From Polynucleobacter sp. 31A-FELB (GTDB taxonomy: Bacteria > Pseudomonadota > Gammaproteobacteria > Burkholderiales > Burkholderiaceae): DNA of 49,516 bases. Each line of letters begins with the position of its first letter. Position 1 is the stretch's first letter. The stretch covers positions 1 through 49,516 of the forward strand of contig NZ_JACVOO010000018.1 in assembly GCF_018882405.1 (NCBI RefSeq), written 5' to 3'. Position numbers and translations under genes: made by a program. Positions 15,234 through 25,644 of this stretch are shown one piece after another. The notes beneath the pieces were generated by a model. It was not told where the DNA came from. It searched no databases and saw only the letters and a program-made list of their open reading frames with translations.

Positions 15234-18062
15234 TTAGTGCGCTTCTTCCCAATTATCGCCAATCCCAATACCAACCACCAAAGGAACCTTTAGATCAGCC
15301 ACTTTACACATCAAGTCTGGTAGCTTTGCCTGCAAGAGCTCCAGTTCATCAAAGGGTACGTCAAATACCAATTCATCATGCACCTGAAGCAGCATACGGG
15401 TCTTGAGCTGCTCTTTTTCCAGCCAGTTCTCGACAGCAACCATGGCTAGCTTAATAAGGTCAGCTGCCGTTCCTTGCATTGGCGCATTAATCGCAGCCCG
15501 CTCCGCACCCTGGCGGCGAGGGCCGTTTGAACCCTTAATCTCAGGGAGCCATAGACGTCTGCCAAACACCGTCTCAACATAGCCATTCTCTCTGGCCTCC
15601 AAGCGAGTACGCTCCATGTATTGAGCAACTCCTGGATAGCGATCAAAGTACTTGGCAATGTAATTTTGGGCTGCTGAACGCTCAATACCCAAGTTACCTG
15701 CCAGGCCAAAAGCACTCATGCCATAGATCAAACCAAAGTTAATCACCTTGGCATAACGACGCTGCTCTGAAGTAACGCTTTCCAGTGGCACACCAAAAAT
15801 CTCAGCGGCGGTGGCTTGGTGCACATCTTTACCGGCAGCAAATGCAGCTAGTAAATTTTCATCTTCTGCAATGTGCGCCATGATGCGCAATTCAATTTGA
15901 GAGTAGTCGGCTGAGAGTAACTTGCAACCTTCAGCCGGAATGAACGCCTCCCGAATACGGCGGCCCTCTTCTGTACGTACGGGAATATTTTGCAAGTTCG
16001 GATCGCTGGAAGCCAAACGCCCCGTCACTGCTGTCGCTTGAGAAAAGCTCGTGTGCACTCGTCCCGTCTTAGGGTCGGCCATGCGTGGCAGCTTCTCAAT
16101 ATAAGTCGACATCAATTTAGCGAGACTGCGGTAATCCAAAATACGTGCAGGCAGCGGATAGTCTTCAGCCAGTTTTTGCAAAACCTCTTCATCGGTTGAT
16201 GGCGCGCCCGATGGCGTCTTTTTAATTACTGGGAGCTCTAACTGACCAAACAAAATTTCTGCGATCTGTTTGGGTGATTGAATATTGAAAGGTTGCCCTG
16301 CAAGCTGATGAATCTCACCCTCCAAAGCTAACAAACGTTTGCCAACCTCTTGACCCTGCTTAGACAACAACACTGAATCAATCCGAATCCCATTGCGCTC
16401 CATGATGCCAAGGACACGCATTGCTGGCATCTCAATATTTTCATAAACATAAAGAAGGCCTGGACTCTCCTGAATTTGGGGCCACAAAGCTAAATGTAAG
16501 CGCAAGGTAATGTCCGCATCTTCTGCTGCGTAGTCTGTAGCTATCTTCAGGTCGACTTGATCAAAGCCAATCTGATGCACACCCTTGCCACATACCTCTT
16601 CATACTTAATGGTCTTCATGCCAAGATGTCGCTCGGCTAAGTTATCCATGTTGTGCGGCATATGCGATTCCAGCACGTAAGACTCCAGCATGGTGTCAAA
16701 CGCAATGCCTTGCAAAGTAATCCCATAGTTCGCAAAGATGTGGCTGTCGTACTTGAGGTTTTGACCCACTTTCAAATGCGAAGTGCTTTCTAACCAAGGC
16801 TTCATGCGCGCTAAAACTAATTCGCGACTGAGTTGAGTTTCTCCATTACGGTGCGCCACGGGGATGTAGCAGGCCTCTCCAGGAGTGACGCAAAGCGAGA
16901 TACCCACGAGCTCAGCAGCAAGCGCATCTAAGCTCGTAGTCTCAGTATCCACAGCCGTAAGATCAGCGCCTTCAATTTTTTTAATCCAGCGATCTAATAC
17001 TGCTTCATCGACAACACATTCATAGTGTTTTTCAATCGCACCTTGCAGATCAGTCGTTTCTTGGGATAAAGCGGTTGTCGCCTCTGTAGCGGTGGGGCCA
17101 AACTTTTTGGTCGCGGCCTTTACATTTTCTTCAGCAGTATTTTTGATGGGGCTACCAGCCAAATCAAAACCACTAGCGGCTTCAGGAGCTGCTCCACCCA
17201 ATTGCTTCTCCACATCACGCAGCCAAGTTTTAAATGCGTAGCGCTCAAATAACTCTCGCAAGAGTGGTGCATCTTCTGGTTTTGCATGCAGATCATCCAA
17301 GCCTGGAAGATGAGGGGATAAATCACAATCCGTTTTGACGGTAATGAGTTGACGTGCCTTTGGGAGCCACTCCAAACTATTGCGCAAGTTCTCGCCAACA
17401 ACCCCTTTGACTTGATCGGCATTCGCCATCAAATTATCTAAATCACCAAACTCAGCCAACCATTTATTAGCCGTTTTAGGGCCTGCCTTAGGAACGCCCG
17501 GTACGTTATCGACCGTATCACCAATAATCGAAAGGTAATCTACGATGCGCTCGGGTGGCACGCCGAATTTTGCAATGACACCATCAATGTTCAGCTTTTC
17601 ATCAGTCATCGTATTAATCAAAGTGACGGATGAATTCACCAGCTGAGCCAAATCTTTATCGCCAGTAGAAATAATGGTTTCCCAGCCAGCTTGAGTGGCT
17701 TGGCAAGCCAAGGTGCCAATCACGTCATCAGCCTCAACCCCGGACACCATCAACACTGGCCAGCCCAAGGCCTTCACCATGGCATGAATTGGCTCAATCT
17801 GTTTGACCAAATCCTCCGGCATAGGGGAGCGGTGCGCCTTGTACTCAGAGTACATTTCATCCCGGAAAGTCTTGCCCTTGGCATCGAAAACACAGGCAAT
17901 ATGGTCAGCCTTGAGTTCTGAGCGAGCCCGACGCATCATATTGACCATCCCATAGATTGCCCCGGTTGGGTCGCCCGCCCCATTTCTGAGGTCTGGCATG
18001 GCATGAAAGGCGCGATAGAGGTAGCTAGAGCCGTCTACCAACAAGAGTCTATGTTTAGTCAT
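15234..18062 (-). CDS. polA: DNA polymerase I
   Basis: Okazaki-fragment maturation and repair polymerase, 942 residues from ATG at 18062. Domains in order: 5'-3' exonuclease (LLLVDGSSYLYRAFHAMPDL, GVEADDVIGTLA), 3'-5' proofreading exonuclease with its DTE motif in TAVDTETTSL near residue 380, and polymerase with motif A DYSQIELRIMAHI, motif B RRYAKVINFGLIYGMS and motif C LLQVHDELVFDV. All key acidic residues are present, so proofreading should be active. The open frame could extend 16 codons upstream to a TTG, but the family start MTKHRLLLVDG fits 18062. No Shine-Dalgarno precedes the ATG; a -10-like TACGAT ends 6 nt before it. Confidence 0.97.
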   Translation of the reverse strand: MTKHRLLLVDGSSYLYRAFHAMPDLRNGAGDPTGAIYGMVNMMRRARSELKADHIACVFDAKGKTFRDEMYSEYKAHRSPMPEDLVKQIEPIHAMVKALGWPVLMVSGVEADDVIGTLACQATQAGWETIISTGDKDLAQLVNSSVTLINTMTDEKLNIDGVIAKFGVPPERIVDYLSIIGDTVDNVPGVPKAGPKTANKWLAEFGDLDNLMANADQVKGVVGENLRNSLEWLPKARQLITVKTDCDLSPHLPGLDDLHAKPEDAPLLRELFERYAFKTWLRDVEKQLGGAAPEAASGFDLAGSPIKNTAEENVKAATKKFGPTATEATTALSQETTDLQGAIEKHYECVVDEAVLDRWIKKIEGADLTAVDTETTSLDALAAELVGISLCVTPGEACYIPVAHRNGETQLSRELVLARMKPWLESTSHLKVGQNLKYDSHIFANYGITLQGIAFDTMLESYVLESHMPHNMDNLAERHLGMKTIKYEEVCGKGVHQIGFDQVDLKIATDYAAEDADITLRLHLALWPQIQESPGLLYVYENIEMPAMRVLGIMERNGIRIDSVLLSKQGQEVGKRLLALEGEIHQLAGQPFNIQSPKQIAEILFGQLELPVIKKTPSGAPSTDEEVLQKLAEDYPLPARILDYRSLAKLMSTYIEKLPRMADPKTGRVHTSFSQATAVTGRLASSDPNLQNIPVRTEEGRRIREAFIPAEGCKLLSADYSQIELRIMAHIAEDENLLAAFAAGKDVHQATAAEIFGVPLESVTSEQRRYAKVINFGLIYGMSAFGLAGNLGIERSAAQNYIAKYFDRYPGVAQYMERTRLEARENGYVETVFGRRLWLPEIKGSNGPRRQGAERAAINAPMQGTAADLIKLAMVAVENWLEKEQLKTRMLLQVHDELVFDVPFDELELLQAKLPDLMCKVADLKVPLVVGIGIGDNWEEAH

Positions 18063-18068
18063 ACCGCA

Positions 18069-18078
18069 ATCGTACAAT
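18069..18078. promoter_or_regulatory. Overlapping divergent -10 elements, polA / DUF2782-like gene
   Basis: On the minus strand TACGAT (18074-18069) lies 6 nt before the polA ATG. On the plus strand TACAAT (18073-18078) points toward the gene at 18144. The two hexamers share the central TA, and the 10-bp block ATCGTACAAT is symmetric apart from one base pair. If both are used, polA would be leaderless and the divergent gene would have a leader of about 60 nt. Prediction from sequence only. Confidence 0.42.
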
Positions 18079-18143
18079 CTAGTTGCTAACTGCCTACAGA
18101 TCAGGTTCAAATCCCCCTGAAAAGAGGCCTAAAAAGGTGAAAA

Positions 18144-18551
18144 ATGATGCACGCTCTAACTAACTTACTCCACTCTTCTTTGAGCCAAACCCTTGTTCTG
18201 ACAAGCTTTTTTGTGGCTTTTGCCTCTTTTGGCCTGAATTCAGCGCACGCCCAAAATAATTCTCAAGCGCTGAGCCCATCCGAGCTACAGCGCATTAATA
18301 ATCAGCCTTTGGCGCCCGCAGTCAACGCATCACAGGTGACAAACGCGCCTGAGACTCGTAAACCGAGCTTTCAGCACAAAGAAGTCACCGGCACCGAAGT
18401 TACTGAATACAAGGATGCCAATTCACCCACGCAAGTGGATGTGAAGACGCGCTACACCAGCTATGAAATGGCGCCTCCGGCAACGGTGATGCCTGGCGTA
18501 CCAAAAGAAACTGATCTGATCAGCGTACCGAGCATCAGCATCCCTTTTTAA
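18144..18551 (+). CDS. Small exported protein, probably DUF2782 family
   Basis: A 135-residue protein with an N-terminal signal peptide (hydrophobic TLVLTSFFVAFASFG, cleavage expected after SAHA). The mature part is Pro/Ser-rich and polar. The core EVTGTEVTEYKDANSPTQVD resembles the 'xVxEYxxNG' core of DUF2782. The gene neighbourhood polA - this gene - thrB matches Pseudomonas, where a DUF2782 gene lies between polA and thrB; this is the main support for the assignment. Function unknown. AAGGTGAAAA precedes the first ATG; a second ATG follows at codon 2. It ends 9 nt before thrB. Confidence 0.65.
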   Translation: MMHALTNLLHSSLSQTLVLTSFFVAFASFGLNSAHAQNNSQALSPSELQRINNQPLAPAVNASQVTNAPETRKPSFQHKEVTGTEVTEYKDANSPTQVDVKTRYTSYEMAPPATVMPGVPKETDLISVPSISIPF

Positions 18552-18560
18552 TTTCTAGTC

Positions 18561-19538
18561 ATGGCCGTCTTCACCCCCATTGAATTAAGCGATATCTCCG
18601 CTTGGATCTCAAATGAATTTGATATTGGGCAGGCCACTGACATTCGTGGAATTCATGGTGGCATCGAGAACTCCAATTTTTTTCTCGACACTGAAAAGGA
18701 TGGCAAGAAACAAGAATGCGTTCTAACTATTTTTGAAAGACTGTCAGCAGAGCAACTTCCGTACTATTTAGAGTTAATGCGCCACTTGGCTGACAAGGGC
18801 ATTGCAGTGCCTAAGCCTCTTGAAAATAAACAGGGGCAAATTCTATTTACCCTTAAAGGCAAGCCTGCAGCGATTGTGAGCAAGCTTCCAGGCCTCTCTA
18901 GACTGACTCCTGAACCAAAGCATTGCGCCATGGTCGGTGAGAACTTGGCAAAGATGCATTTGGCCAGCAGCGATTTCAAACACACTCAAGAAAACCTACG
19001 TAGCCTGTCTTGGTGGCAAAAAACAGTTCCACAAGTCTTATCACATTTAAGTGATGTGCAAAAAGAATTGCTCACGACTGAGCTTGCCACTCAGGAACAA
19101 TTCTTTGCCTCTGCTGCCTATGCATCACTGCCGCAAGGAGCAAGCCATTGCGACCTGTTTAGAGATAACGTGCTGTTTGATCCTCAGGGCGCAAGCGATA
19201 GTTCTCAAGACCAGCTTGGCGGCTTCTTCGACTTTTATTTTGCCGGAACAGATAAATGGTTGTTTGATTTGGCGGTGACTGCGAATGATTGGTGTCTTGC
19301 TGAAAACAAACAAGATTTAGATCCTGCGCGGTTCAAAGCATTGATGGATGCTTATCAGTCTGTTCGCCCCTTAAGCAAGGAAGAACAAACGAGCTGGCCA
19401 CTGATGATTCGTGCTGCAGCTCTACGCTTCTGGATTTCACGTCTGTGGGATTTTTATTTGCCACGTGATGCGCAAATGCTCACGCCACATGACCCCCGTC
19501 ATTTTGAAAATATCCTCTTAAGTCGCAAAGCAATATGA
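18561..19538 (+). CDS. thrB: Homoserine kinase (ThrB, APH-fold type)
   Basis: Phosphorylates L-homoserine, the step before threonine synthase. The 325-residue protein is of the aminoglycoside-phosphotransferase fold used by many proteobacteria rather than the GHMP type of E. coli. Motifs: GIHGGIENSNFFLDT (nucleotide loop), the catalytic SHCDLFRDNVLFD at about residues 195-207, and the metal-binding region FFDFYFAG. It begins 9 nt after the DUF2782-like gene and overlaps the next gene by 4 nt (ATGA), so the three form an operon. Confidence 0.93.
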   Translation: MAVFTPIELSDISAWISNEFDIGQATDIRGIHGGIENSNFFLDTEKDGKKQECVLTIFERLSAEQLPYYLELMRHLADKGIAVPKPLENKQGQILFTLKGKPAAIVSKLPGLSRLTPEPKHCAMVGENLAKMHLASSDFKHTQENLRSLSWWQKTVPQVLSHLSDVQKELLTTELATQEQFFASAAYASLPQGASHCDLFRDNVLFDPQGASDSSQDQLGGFFDFYFAGTDKWLFDLAVTANDWCLAENKQDLDPARFKALMDAYQSVRPLSKEEQTSWPLMIRAAALRFWISRLWDFYLPRDAQMLTPHDPRHFENILLSRKAI

Positions 19539-20317
19539 AACTAAACTCCGTCGCCCCAAAAGAGGGTTACACCTGGATACGTCAGGGCATTTGGCTGTTC
19601 AAACAAAACCCTTTAGGTTTTTTAATGTTGGTATTCATGTATGTGTTTGTGGCGCAGTTAGCAGTACTCGTACCGGTGATTGGTATTTTTGCCGTTTTAT
19701 TACTCACACCTACTTTATCGGTTGGCTTTATGACTGCCTGTCGCCAAGCGATTCAAAAAGAACGCATTCGCCCATCGGTCTATGTCATTGCCCTGCAATC
19801 TTCGCCATTAATTCGTAAACGCATTCTGCAATTAGGCTTGGTTTACGCTGCACTCATTCTGGCTCTGAGTTTTATCTTAAGCATGTTGGTGGATTTTGAA
19901 TTGCTTATCCCTCTAATGACGAACGATAAGCCTATTACCCCAGAAGTAGTTCGTCAGATTTATCTGATTCTCTTTTTTGGCGGCCTGCTTTACATACCAG
20001 TAGCGATGTTGATGTGGTTCTCTCCGGTACTCGTTGCTTGGGCTGATATGCCAGTAGCGCAGGCGCTCTTTTCTAGCGCTATCGCTTGCTGGGCAAATCG
20101 TGGTGCATTCTTTTTGTATATCGCTATTTGGGGTGCAATCTTAATTGCCATCCCCCTAACGATCGGCTCTATCTTTGATGCGCTGGATTTAGGTCAAGTG
20201 GCCTCATTCATCATCGCCCCCATTTCCATGGCCGGATTGACGGTGATGCATTGCTCTTTCTTTGCTACTTGGAAAGCGTGCTTTGCTGAAAAAGAATCAG
20301 CAACCTTAATTGCTTAG
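19535..20317 (+). CDS. BPSS1780-family membrane protein
   Basis: A 260-residue inner-membrane protein with about six hydrophobic segments, starting MKLNSVAPKEGYTWIRQGIW. This N-terminal pattern and the layout match the BPSS1780 family known in Burkholderiales, whose function is unknown. The ATG overlaps the thrB stop in ATGA, indicating coupled translation. Its last 4 nt overlap the end of the converging uvrD gene. A transport or envelope role would be a guess. Confidence 0.75.
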   Translation: MKLNSVAPKEGYTWIRQGIWLFKQNPLGFLMLVFMYVFVAQLAVLVPVIGIFAVLLLTPTLSVGFMTACRQAIQKERIRPSVYVIALQSSPLIRKRILQLGLVYAALILALSFILSMLVDFELLIPLMTNDKPITPEVVRQIYLILFFGGLLYIPVAMLMWFSPVLVAWADMPVAQALFSSAIACWANRGAFFLYIAIWGAILIAIPLTIGSIFDALDLGQVASFIIAPISMAGLTVMHCSFFATWKACFAEKESATLIA

Positions 20318-22701
20318 TCTATCGCTGCTAGCTTAGCAATACTGAGCTGCAACCATTTCACACCATGGCGCTTGAAGTTCACTTGAGCACGCGCATCCGC
20401 ATCATTACCCTCTAAGCCGGTCACACGTCCTTCACCAAACTTGGTGTGGAAAACATTCTGCCCAATCGTAAATGGGTAATTGCCACGTGGTGGCGAAGCC
20501 ATTCTCGTAACGGAAGTAGAAGCTGAGCCTACGCGCCCAATTTGTCTAGCGGGTCGCTCACGCTCATTACCAGAATCAAAGAAGTCATTCGATCCAAACT
20601 CGCGTTGACGAGTGTAGCCATCTTGCCAAGTTGATCCTGAGCGACCACCATTTCCACCGGTAGCACCGCCCCAGCGCGCATCTTTTACTTTTGGCGTAAG
20701 CCACTTCAGTGAATCGGATGGCAACTCCTCCAAGAAACGAGAAGGCATGTTGTAACGCACTTGGCCATGCAGCATCCGCGACTGCGTATGAGAGAGGTAG
20801 AGACGCTCCTTGGCGCGGGTAATCGCAACATACATCAAGCGTCGCTCTTCTTCTAAGCCATTCTGTTCATTGATGCTGTTCTCATGCGGGAACAAACCTT
20901 CTTCTAACCCAGTAATAAATACGGAGGTGAATTCCAGACCTTTGGCAGAGTGCACCGTCATGAGCTGAACAGCATCTTGGCCTGCTTGGGCTTGATTATC
21001 ACCAGCCTCGAGCGATGCGTGTGAGAGGAATGCTGCTAATGGTAAAACCTCCACTACGCCAGGTGTGTTCTCACCCGGTAGTGTGGCAGCAGTGGCATCT
21101 TGACCATAACCCTCTTCAGCAATAAATGCGGTCGCAGCATTAATTAACTCTTGTAAGTTTTCTACGCGATCTTGACCTTCGCGCTCCGAAAGATAGTGTT
21201 GAATCAGACCACTATGTTGAATGACGAACTCCACTGTCTCGGGCAAAGTATTGTGACGAGTAGCTTCACGCATGTGATCTACCAAACGTACAAAGCCACC
21301 TAAAGCTGCGCCCGCCTTACCATCCAATGTCGATGCCGCCAAATACAAAGAACTATTTTGCGCACGTGCTGCATCTTGCACAGCCTCAATCGATCTTGCA
21401 CCAATGCCGCGTGTCGGGAAATTCACGACACGCGAGAAAGAAGTATCGTCATTTGGATTTTCCAAAAGTCGGAGATAGGCCAAAGCGTGTTTAATCTCAG
21501 CGCGCTCGAAGAATCGGAGCCCACCGTACACACGATATGGAATCGCCGCAGAAAACAAGGCGTGCTCGATGATGCGTGACTGGGCATTACTGCGATAGAG
21601 CAAAGCAATTTCAGTACGCTTGATACCGCTATTCACTAAAGCTTTGATTTCATCTACGAGCCAAGCAGCTTCTGCGTGATCGCTCGGCGCATCATAGATG
21701 CGGACTGGCTCGCCATGACCAGCATCGGTGCGTAGGTTTTTGCCAAGACGATCCGTATTGTTAGAGATAAGGTAATTGGCCGTATCCAAGATGTGGCCAT
21801 GCGAACGGTAGTTCTGCTCAAGCTTAACCATCATCGGGCGATATTGCTTTTCATACAGACGCATGTTCTCAACGTCTGCACCACGGAAAGCGTAAATACT
21901 TTGATCATCATCGCCCACTGCGAATACCGCACTACTTCCCATACCACTGACATTGACGCGACTAGCATCGTGACCGGAGAGTAATTTGAGCCAGGCGTAT
22001 TGCAAGGCATTGGTATCCTGAAACTCGTCAATCAAAATATGACGGAAGCGCTCTTGGTAATGCGTCCGAATCGCTTCGTTGTGTTTAAGTAATTCATAGC
22101 TACGTAATAAGAGTTCGGCAAAGTCGACTACGCCCTCACGTTGACACTGCTCATCGTAAGCTGCGTATAACTGGGCCATCTTGGCTTGAAAGTCATCGCC
22201 TACGGATAGCTCTTTGGCACGCTGACCACGCTCTTTGGCATGCGCAATGAAATACTGCAACTGCTTAGGGGGGTATTTCTCATCATCAACCTTTAAGCCC
22301 TTCAAAAGACGCTTAATGGCGGAAAGTTGATCTTGGGTGTCCAAAATCTGGAAAGTGGATGGCAAACCTGCTTCTTTATGATGCGCACGCAATAAACGGT
22401 TACAAAGACCGTGGAAAGTGCCAATCCACATACCCCGAGTATTGATGGGCAACATGGCGCTTAAGCGCAACATCATCTCCTTAGCAGCCTTATTGGTGAA
22501 GGTCACCGCCAGGACGCCAATGGGTGAAACCTGACCTGTTTGGATCAACCAAGCTATACGGGTCGTGAGGACGCGGGTCTTTCCGCTACCAGCACCAGCC
22601 AAAATCAGGGCTGACTGGGCCTGGCCATTTTCATTTACTGGCGGGAGGGTCACTGCCTCGCGTTGTTCTGGATTAAGGTTTGCGAGTAGGTCTGAGTACA
22701 T
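20314..22701 (-). CDS. uvrD: DNA helicase II (UvrD/PcrA type)
   Basis: Superfamily 1A 3'-5' helicase for nucleotide excision and mismatch repair, 795 residues. Motifs: Walker [21 protein letters not shown], motif Ia [10 protein letters not shown], Walker [22 protein letters not shown] (III), LEQNYRS (IV), [11 protein letters not shown] (V), and [16 protein letters not shown] (VI). A Gly-rich linker leads to the C-terminal [10 protein letters not shown] domain, found in UvrD/PcrA and used to contact RNA polymerase. The ATG at 22701 has no Shine-Dalgarno and lies 7 nt after a TATAAT. Confidence 0.95.
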   Translation of the reverse strand: MYSDLLANLNPEQREAVTLPPVNENGQAQSALILAGAGSGKTRVLTTRIAWLIQTGQVSPIGVLAVTFTNKAAKEMMLRLSAMLPINTRGMWIGTFHGLCNRLLRAHHKEAGLPSTFQILDTQDQLSAIKRLLKGLKVDDEKYPPKQLQYFIAHAKERGQRAKELSVGDDFQAKMAQLYAAYDEQCQREGVVDFAELLLRSYELLKHNEAIRTHYQERFRHILIDEFQDTNALQYAWLKLLSGHDASRVNVSGMGSSAVFAVGDDDQSIYAFRGADVENMRLYEKQYRPMMVKLEQNYRSHGHILDTANYLISNNTDRLGKNLRTDAGHGEPVRIYDAPSDHAEAAWLVDEIKALVNSGIKRTEIALLYRSNAQSRIIEHALFSAAIPYRVYGGLRFFERAEIKHALAYLRLLENPNDDTSFSRVVNFPTRGIGARSIEAVQDAARAQNSSLYLAASTLDGKAGAALGGFVRLVDHMREATRHNTLPETVEFVIQHSGLIQHYLSEREGQDRVENLQELINAATAFIAEEGYGQDATAATLPGENTPGVVEVLPLAAFLSHASLEAGDNQAQAGQDAVQLMTVHSAKGLEFTSVFITGLEEGLFPHENSINEQNGLEEERRLMYVAITRAKERLYLSHTQSRMLHGQVRYNMPSRFLEELPSDSLKWLTPKVKDARWGGATGGNGGRSGSTWQDGYTRQREFGSNDFFDSGNERERPARQIGRVGSASTSVTRMASPPRGNYPFTIGQNVFHTKFGEGRVTGLEGNDADARAQVNFKRHGVKWLQLSIAKLAAID

Positions 22702-22707
22702 CGCCCC

Positions 22708-22717
22708 AATTATAATT
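22708..22717. promoter_or_regulatory. Palindromic bidirectional -10 element, uvrD / valS
   Basis: The 10-mer AATTATAATT is its own reverse complement and therefore supplies an exact TATAAT to both strands: 22711-22716 toward valS and 22714-22709 toward uvrD. The gap between the two ATG codons is only 24 bp. Initiation 6-9 nt beyond each hexamer would fall at or within a few bases of each ATG, so both mRNAs would be leaderless or nearly so. No strong -35 is visible for either direction; any upstream contact would be within the opposite gene. Confidence 0.6.
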
Positions 22718-22725
22718 TGCCTCTT

Positions 22726-25617
22726 ATGCCAAATGCTTCGAATACCCCTAATTCACCAGCGGCCAGCTCCTTAGACGAACTAGCCAAATCCTACGAACCT
22801 GCTCCAATTGAAGCTTATTGGGGTCCGGAATGGGAACGCCGAGGCATTGCCGACGCCACCCTAGATGAGGGCAAGGGAGATTTCTCGATTCAGTTGCCAC
22901 CACCGAATGTGACGGGAACCCTTCACATGGGTCATGCCTTTAATCAAACCATCATGGATGGCTTGGTGCGTCATGCCCGTATGTCTGGCAAAAATACCTT
23001 GTGGGTTCCAGGTACAGACCATGCTGGCATCGCCACACAAATTGTTGTTGAGCGCCAACTCGATGCACAGAAAGTTTCTCGTCATGATTTAGGTCGCGAG
23101 AAATTCTTAGAAAAAGTCTGGGAGTGGAAAGAAACTTCCGGCAACACCATCACACGTCAGATTCGTCGCTTAGGCGCTTCGATTGATTGGGGTAAAGAAT
23201 ATTTCACAATGGACAGCAAGATGTCCAAAGCGGTTGTCGAGGTATTCGTTCGTTTACATGAGCAAGGCTTAATTTACCGCGGCAAACGTTTAGTGAACTG
23301 GGATCCCGTTTTGGGAACCGCAGTCTCAGATTTAGAAGTGGTGAGCGAAGAAGAAGATGGCTCGATGTGGCACATCCGCTATCCATTGGCAGATGGCTCT
23401 GGACACCTGACCGTTGCTACCACTCGCCCGGAGACCTTATTGGGTGACGTTGCCGTCATGGTCAACCCAGAGGACGAACGCTACAAACACCTCATTGGTA
23501 AGTCAGTACAACTCCCGCTGTGCAATCGTGAGATTCCGATTATTGCGGACGACTATGTTGATTTAGCCTTTGGTACTGGCGTAGTGAAAGTGACGCCTGC
23601 GCACGACTTCAACGACTATGCCGTCGGACAACGCCACCAATTGCCTCTCATTAATATTTTGACACTCGATGCCAAGATTAATGAAAACGCACCTGCTGTT
23701 TATCAAGGCCTTGAGCGTTTTGCTGCACGCAAACAAATCGTTGCCGATCTAGATGCTGCCGGTTTACTAGAAAAAGTACAGCCACATAAATTGATGGTCC
23801 CACGCGGCGATCGCACTCAAACTATCATTGAGCCAATGCTCACTGACCAATGGTTTGTTGCAGTATCCAAGCCAAGCCCTGATAACAAATATCAACCAGG
23901 CTCATCCATCGCTGGTGCTGCACTAGATGCCGTTACCAAAGGCGACATCAAACTTGTTCCAGAAAATTGGATTAGCACTTATACCCAGTGGTTAGAGAAC
24001 ATTCAAGACTGGTGTATCTCCCGTCAACTCTGGTGGGGCCATCAAATCCCCGCCTGGTATGGCGAGGATGGTCAGATCTTTGTAGCCCGCTCTGAAGAGG
24101 AAGCTAAAGCTAAGGCTGCTGCTGCCGGTTATCACGGGCAACTAAATCGCGATCCTGACGTTTTGGATACCTGGTTTAGCTCAGCACTTGTGCCATTTAG
24201 CTCATTAGGCTGGCCAGAAGAAACGCCTGCGCTCAATCACTTCCTGCCATCCTCGGTACTGGTAACCGGCTTTGACATCATCTTCTTCTGGGTAGCCAGA
24301 ATGGTCATGATGACTTGCCACTTTACTGGCAAGGTTCCGTTCAATACTGTTTACGTACACGGCTTAGTTCGTGATGCGGAAGGTCAGAAGATGAGTAAGT
24401 CCAAAGGAAATACTTTGGACCCAATTGATTTGATTGATGGCATCAAGATTGAAGACTTAGTTGCCAAGCGCACTACCGGCTTGATGAACCCAAAGCAAGC
24501 CGAAAGCATTGGCAAGAAAACCAAAAAAGAATTTCCAGAGGGTATCCCTGCATTTGGTACGGATGCCCTGCGCTTTACCTTTGCCTCACTCGCATCACTG
24601 GGTCGCAACATTAACTTTGACCAAAAACGCTGTGAGGGTTATCGCAACTTCTGCAACAAGCTGTGGAACGCTACCCGCTTCGTTCTCATGAACTGCCCTG
24701 GCAATGATGAGGAGAATGGCTTTGCGCCGTGTGACAACCAATGCGGCCCAGAAGGTTATCTCGATTTTTCAGAAGCAGATAAATGGATTGTTTCTTTACT
24801 GCAAAGAACGGAAGCTGATGTTGCTAAGGGCTTCCAAAACTATCGCTTTGACAATATCGCCACCAGCATTTATCAATTTGTTTGGGATGAGTATTGCGAT
24901 TGGTACTTGGAATTAGCAAAGGTTCAATTACAGACTGGTACACCCGCACAACAACGGGCGACTCGCCGTACCCTACTACGCGTTTTAGAAACGATCTTGC
25001 GCATGGCGCATCCATTGATTCCGTTTATCACTGAAACCCTCTGGCAAACCGTAGGGCCTAAGGTTGGTAAAGAGTTGGCCAAGCAAGATAAGCAAACGAT
25101 TGCCTTGCAGCCCTACCCTATTGCTCAACTCGATAAGATTGATGAGCAAAGCGAAGCTTGGGTTGCCCAAATTAAATCGATTGTGGATGCTTGCCGTAAT
25201 CTACGTGGCGAGATGCAGGTCTCACCCGCACTCAAAGTACCCCTCTGGATTAATGGGCCGAAAGATTTCTTAAAGCAGGCGAGCCCTTACTTAACTGCAT
25301 TAGCAAAGCTGTCTGAAGTCAAAATCTACGATGACGAGTCGGCTTTAGAAAAAGATGCTCCAGGCGCACCGATGGCCTTAGTTGGCAACCTCAAGCTGCT
25401 CTTAAAGATTGAAGTTGACGTGGCAGCTGAAAGAATTCGTCTAGGCAAAGAAATTGAGCGCCTGGCCAATGAAATCACTAAAGCACGCAGCAAGCTTGGT
25501 AATGAAAGCTTTGTGGCTCGCGCCCCAGAAGAGGTTGTTGCACAAGAAAAACAACGCCTTGCTGGCTTTGAGCAAAATCATGAGAAGCTTGTTGCACAAT
25601 TAGAGCGACTGAAATAA
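22726..25617 (+). CDS. valS: Valine--tRNA ligase
   Basis: Class I aminoacyl-tRNA synthetase, 963 residues from ATG at 22726 (a TTG three codons upstream is rejected). Signatures: HIGH-type [17 protein letters not shown], the editing domain with [18 protein letters not shown] in [29 protein letters not shown], the helical anticodon-binding domain, and a C-terminal coiled coil (about the last 70 residues, from [17 protein letters not shown]) that contacts the tRNA elbow. Full length. It is divergent from uvrD and runs into galU 27 nt later. Confidence 0.97.
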   Translation: MPNASNTPNSPAASSLDELAKSYEPAPIEAYWGPEWERRGIADATLDEGKGDFSIQLPPPNVTGTLHMGHAFNQTIMDGLVRHARMSGKNTLWVPGTDHAGIATQIVVERQLDAQKVSRHDLGREKFLEKVWEWKETSGNTITRQIRRLGASIDWGKEYFTMDSKMSKAVVEVFVRLHEQGLIYRGKRLVNWDPVLGTAVSDLEVVSEEEDGSMWHIRYPLADGSGHLTVATTRPETLLGDVAVMVNPEDERYKHLIGKSVQLPLCNREIPIIADDYVDLAFGTGVVKVTPAHDFNDYAVGQRHQLPLINILTLDAKINENAPAVYQGLERFAARKQIVADLDAAGLLEKVQPHKLMVPRGDRTQTIIEPMLTDQWFVAVSKPSPDNKYQPGSSIAGAALDAVTKGDIKLVPENWISTYTQWLENIQDWCISRQLWWGHQIPAWYGEDGQIFVARSEEEAKAKAAAAGYHGQLNRDPDVLDTWFSSALVPFSSLGWPEETPALNHFLPSSVLVTGFDIIFFWVARMVMMTCHFTGKVPFNTVYVHGLVRDAEGQKMSKSKGNTLDPIDLIDGIKIEDLVAKRTTGLMNPKQAESIGKKTKKEFPEGIPAFGTDALRFTFASLASLGRNINFDQKRCEGYRNFCNKLWNATRFVLMNCPGNDEENGFAPCDNQCGPEGYLDFSEADKWIVSLLQRTEADVAKGFQNYRFDNIATSIYQFVWDEYCDWYLELAKVQLQTGTPAQQRATRRTLLRVLETILRMAHPLIPFITETLWQTVGPKVGKELAKQDKQTIALQPYPIAQLDKIDEQSEAWVAQIKSIVDACRNLRGEMQVSPALKVPLWINGPKDFLKQASPYLTALAKLSEVKIYDDESALEKDAPGAPMALVGNLKLLLKIEVDVAAERIRLGKEIERLANEITKARSKLGNESFVARAPEEVVAQEKQRLAGFEQNHEKLVAQLERLK

Positions 25618-25644
25618 AGCAGCAATAAAACGATCGGAATTGCC

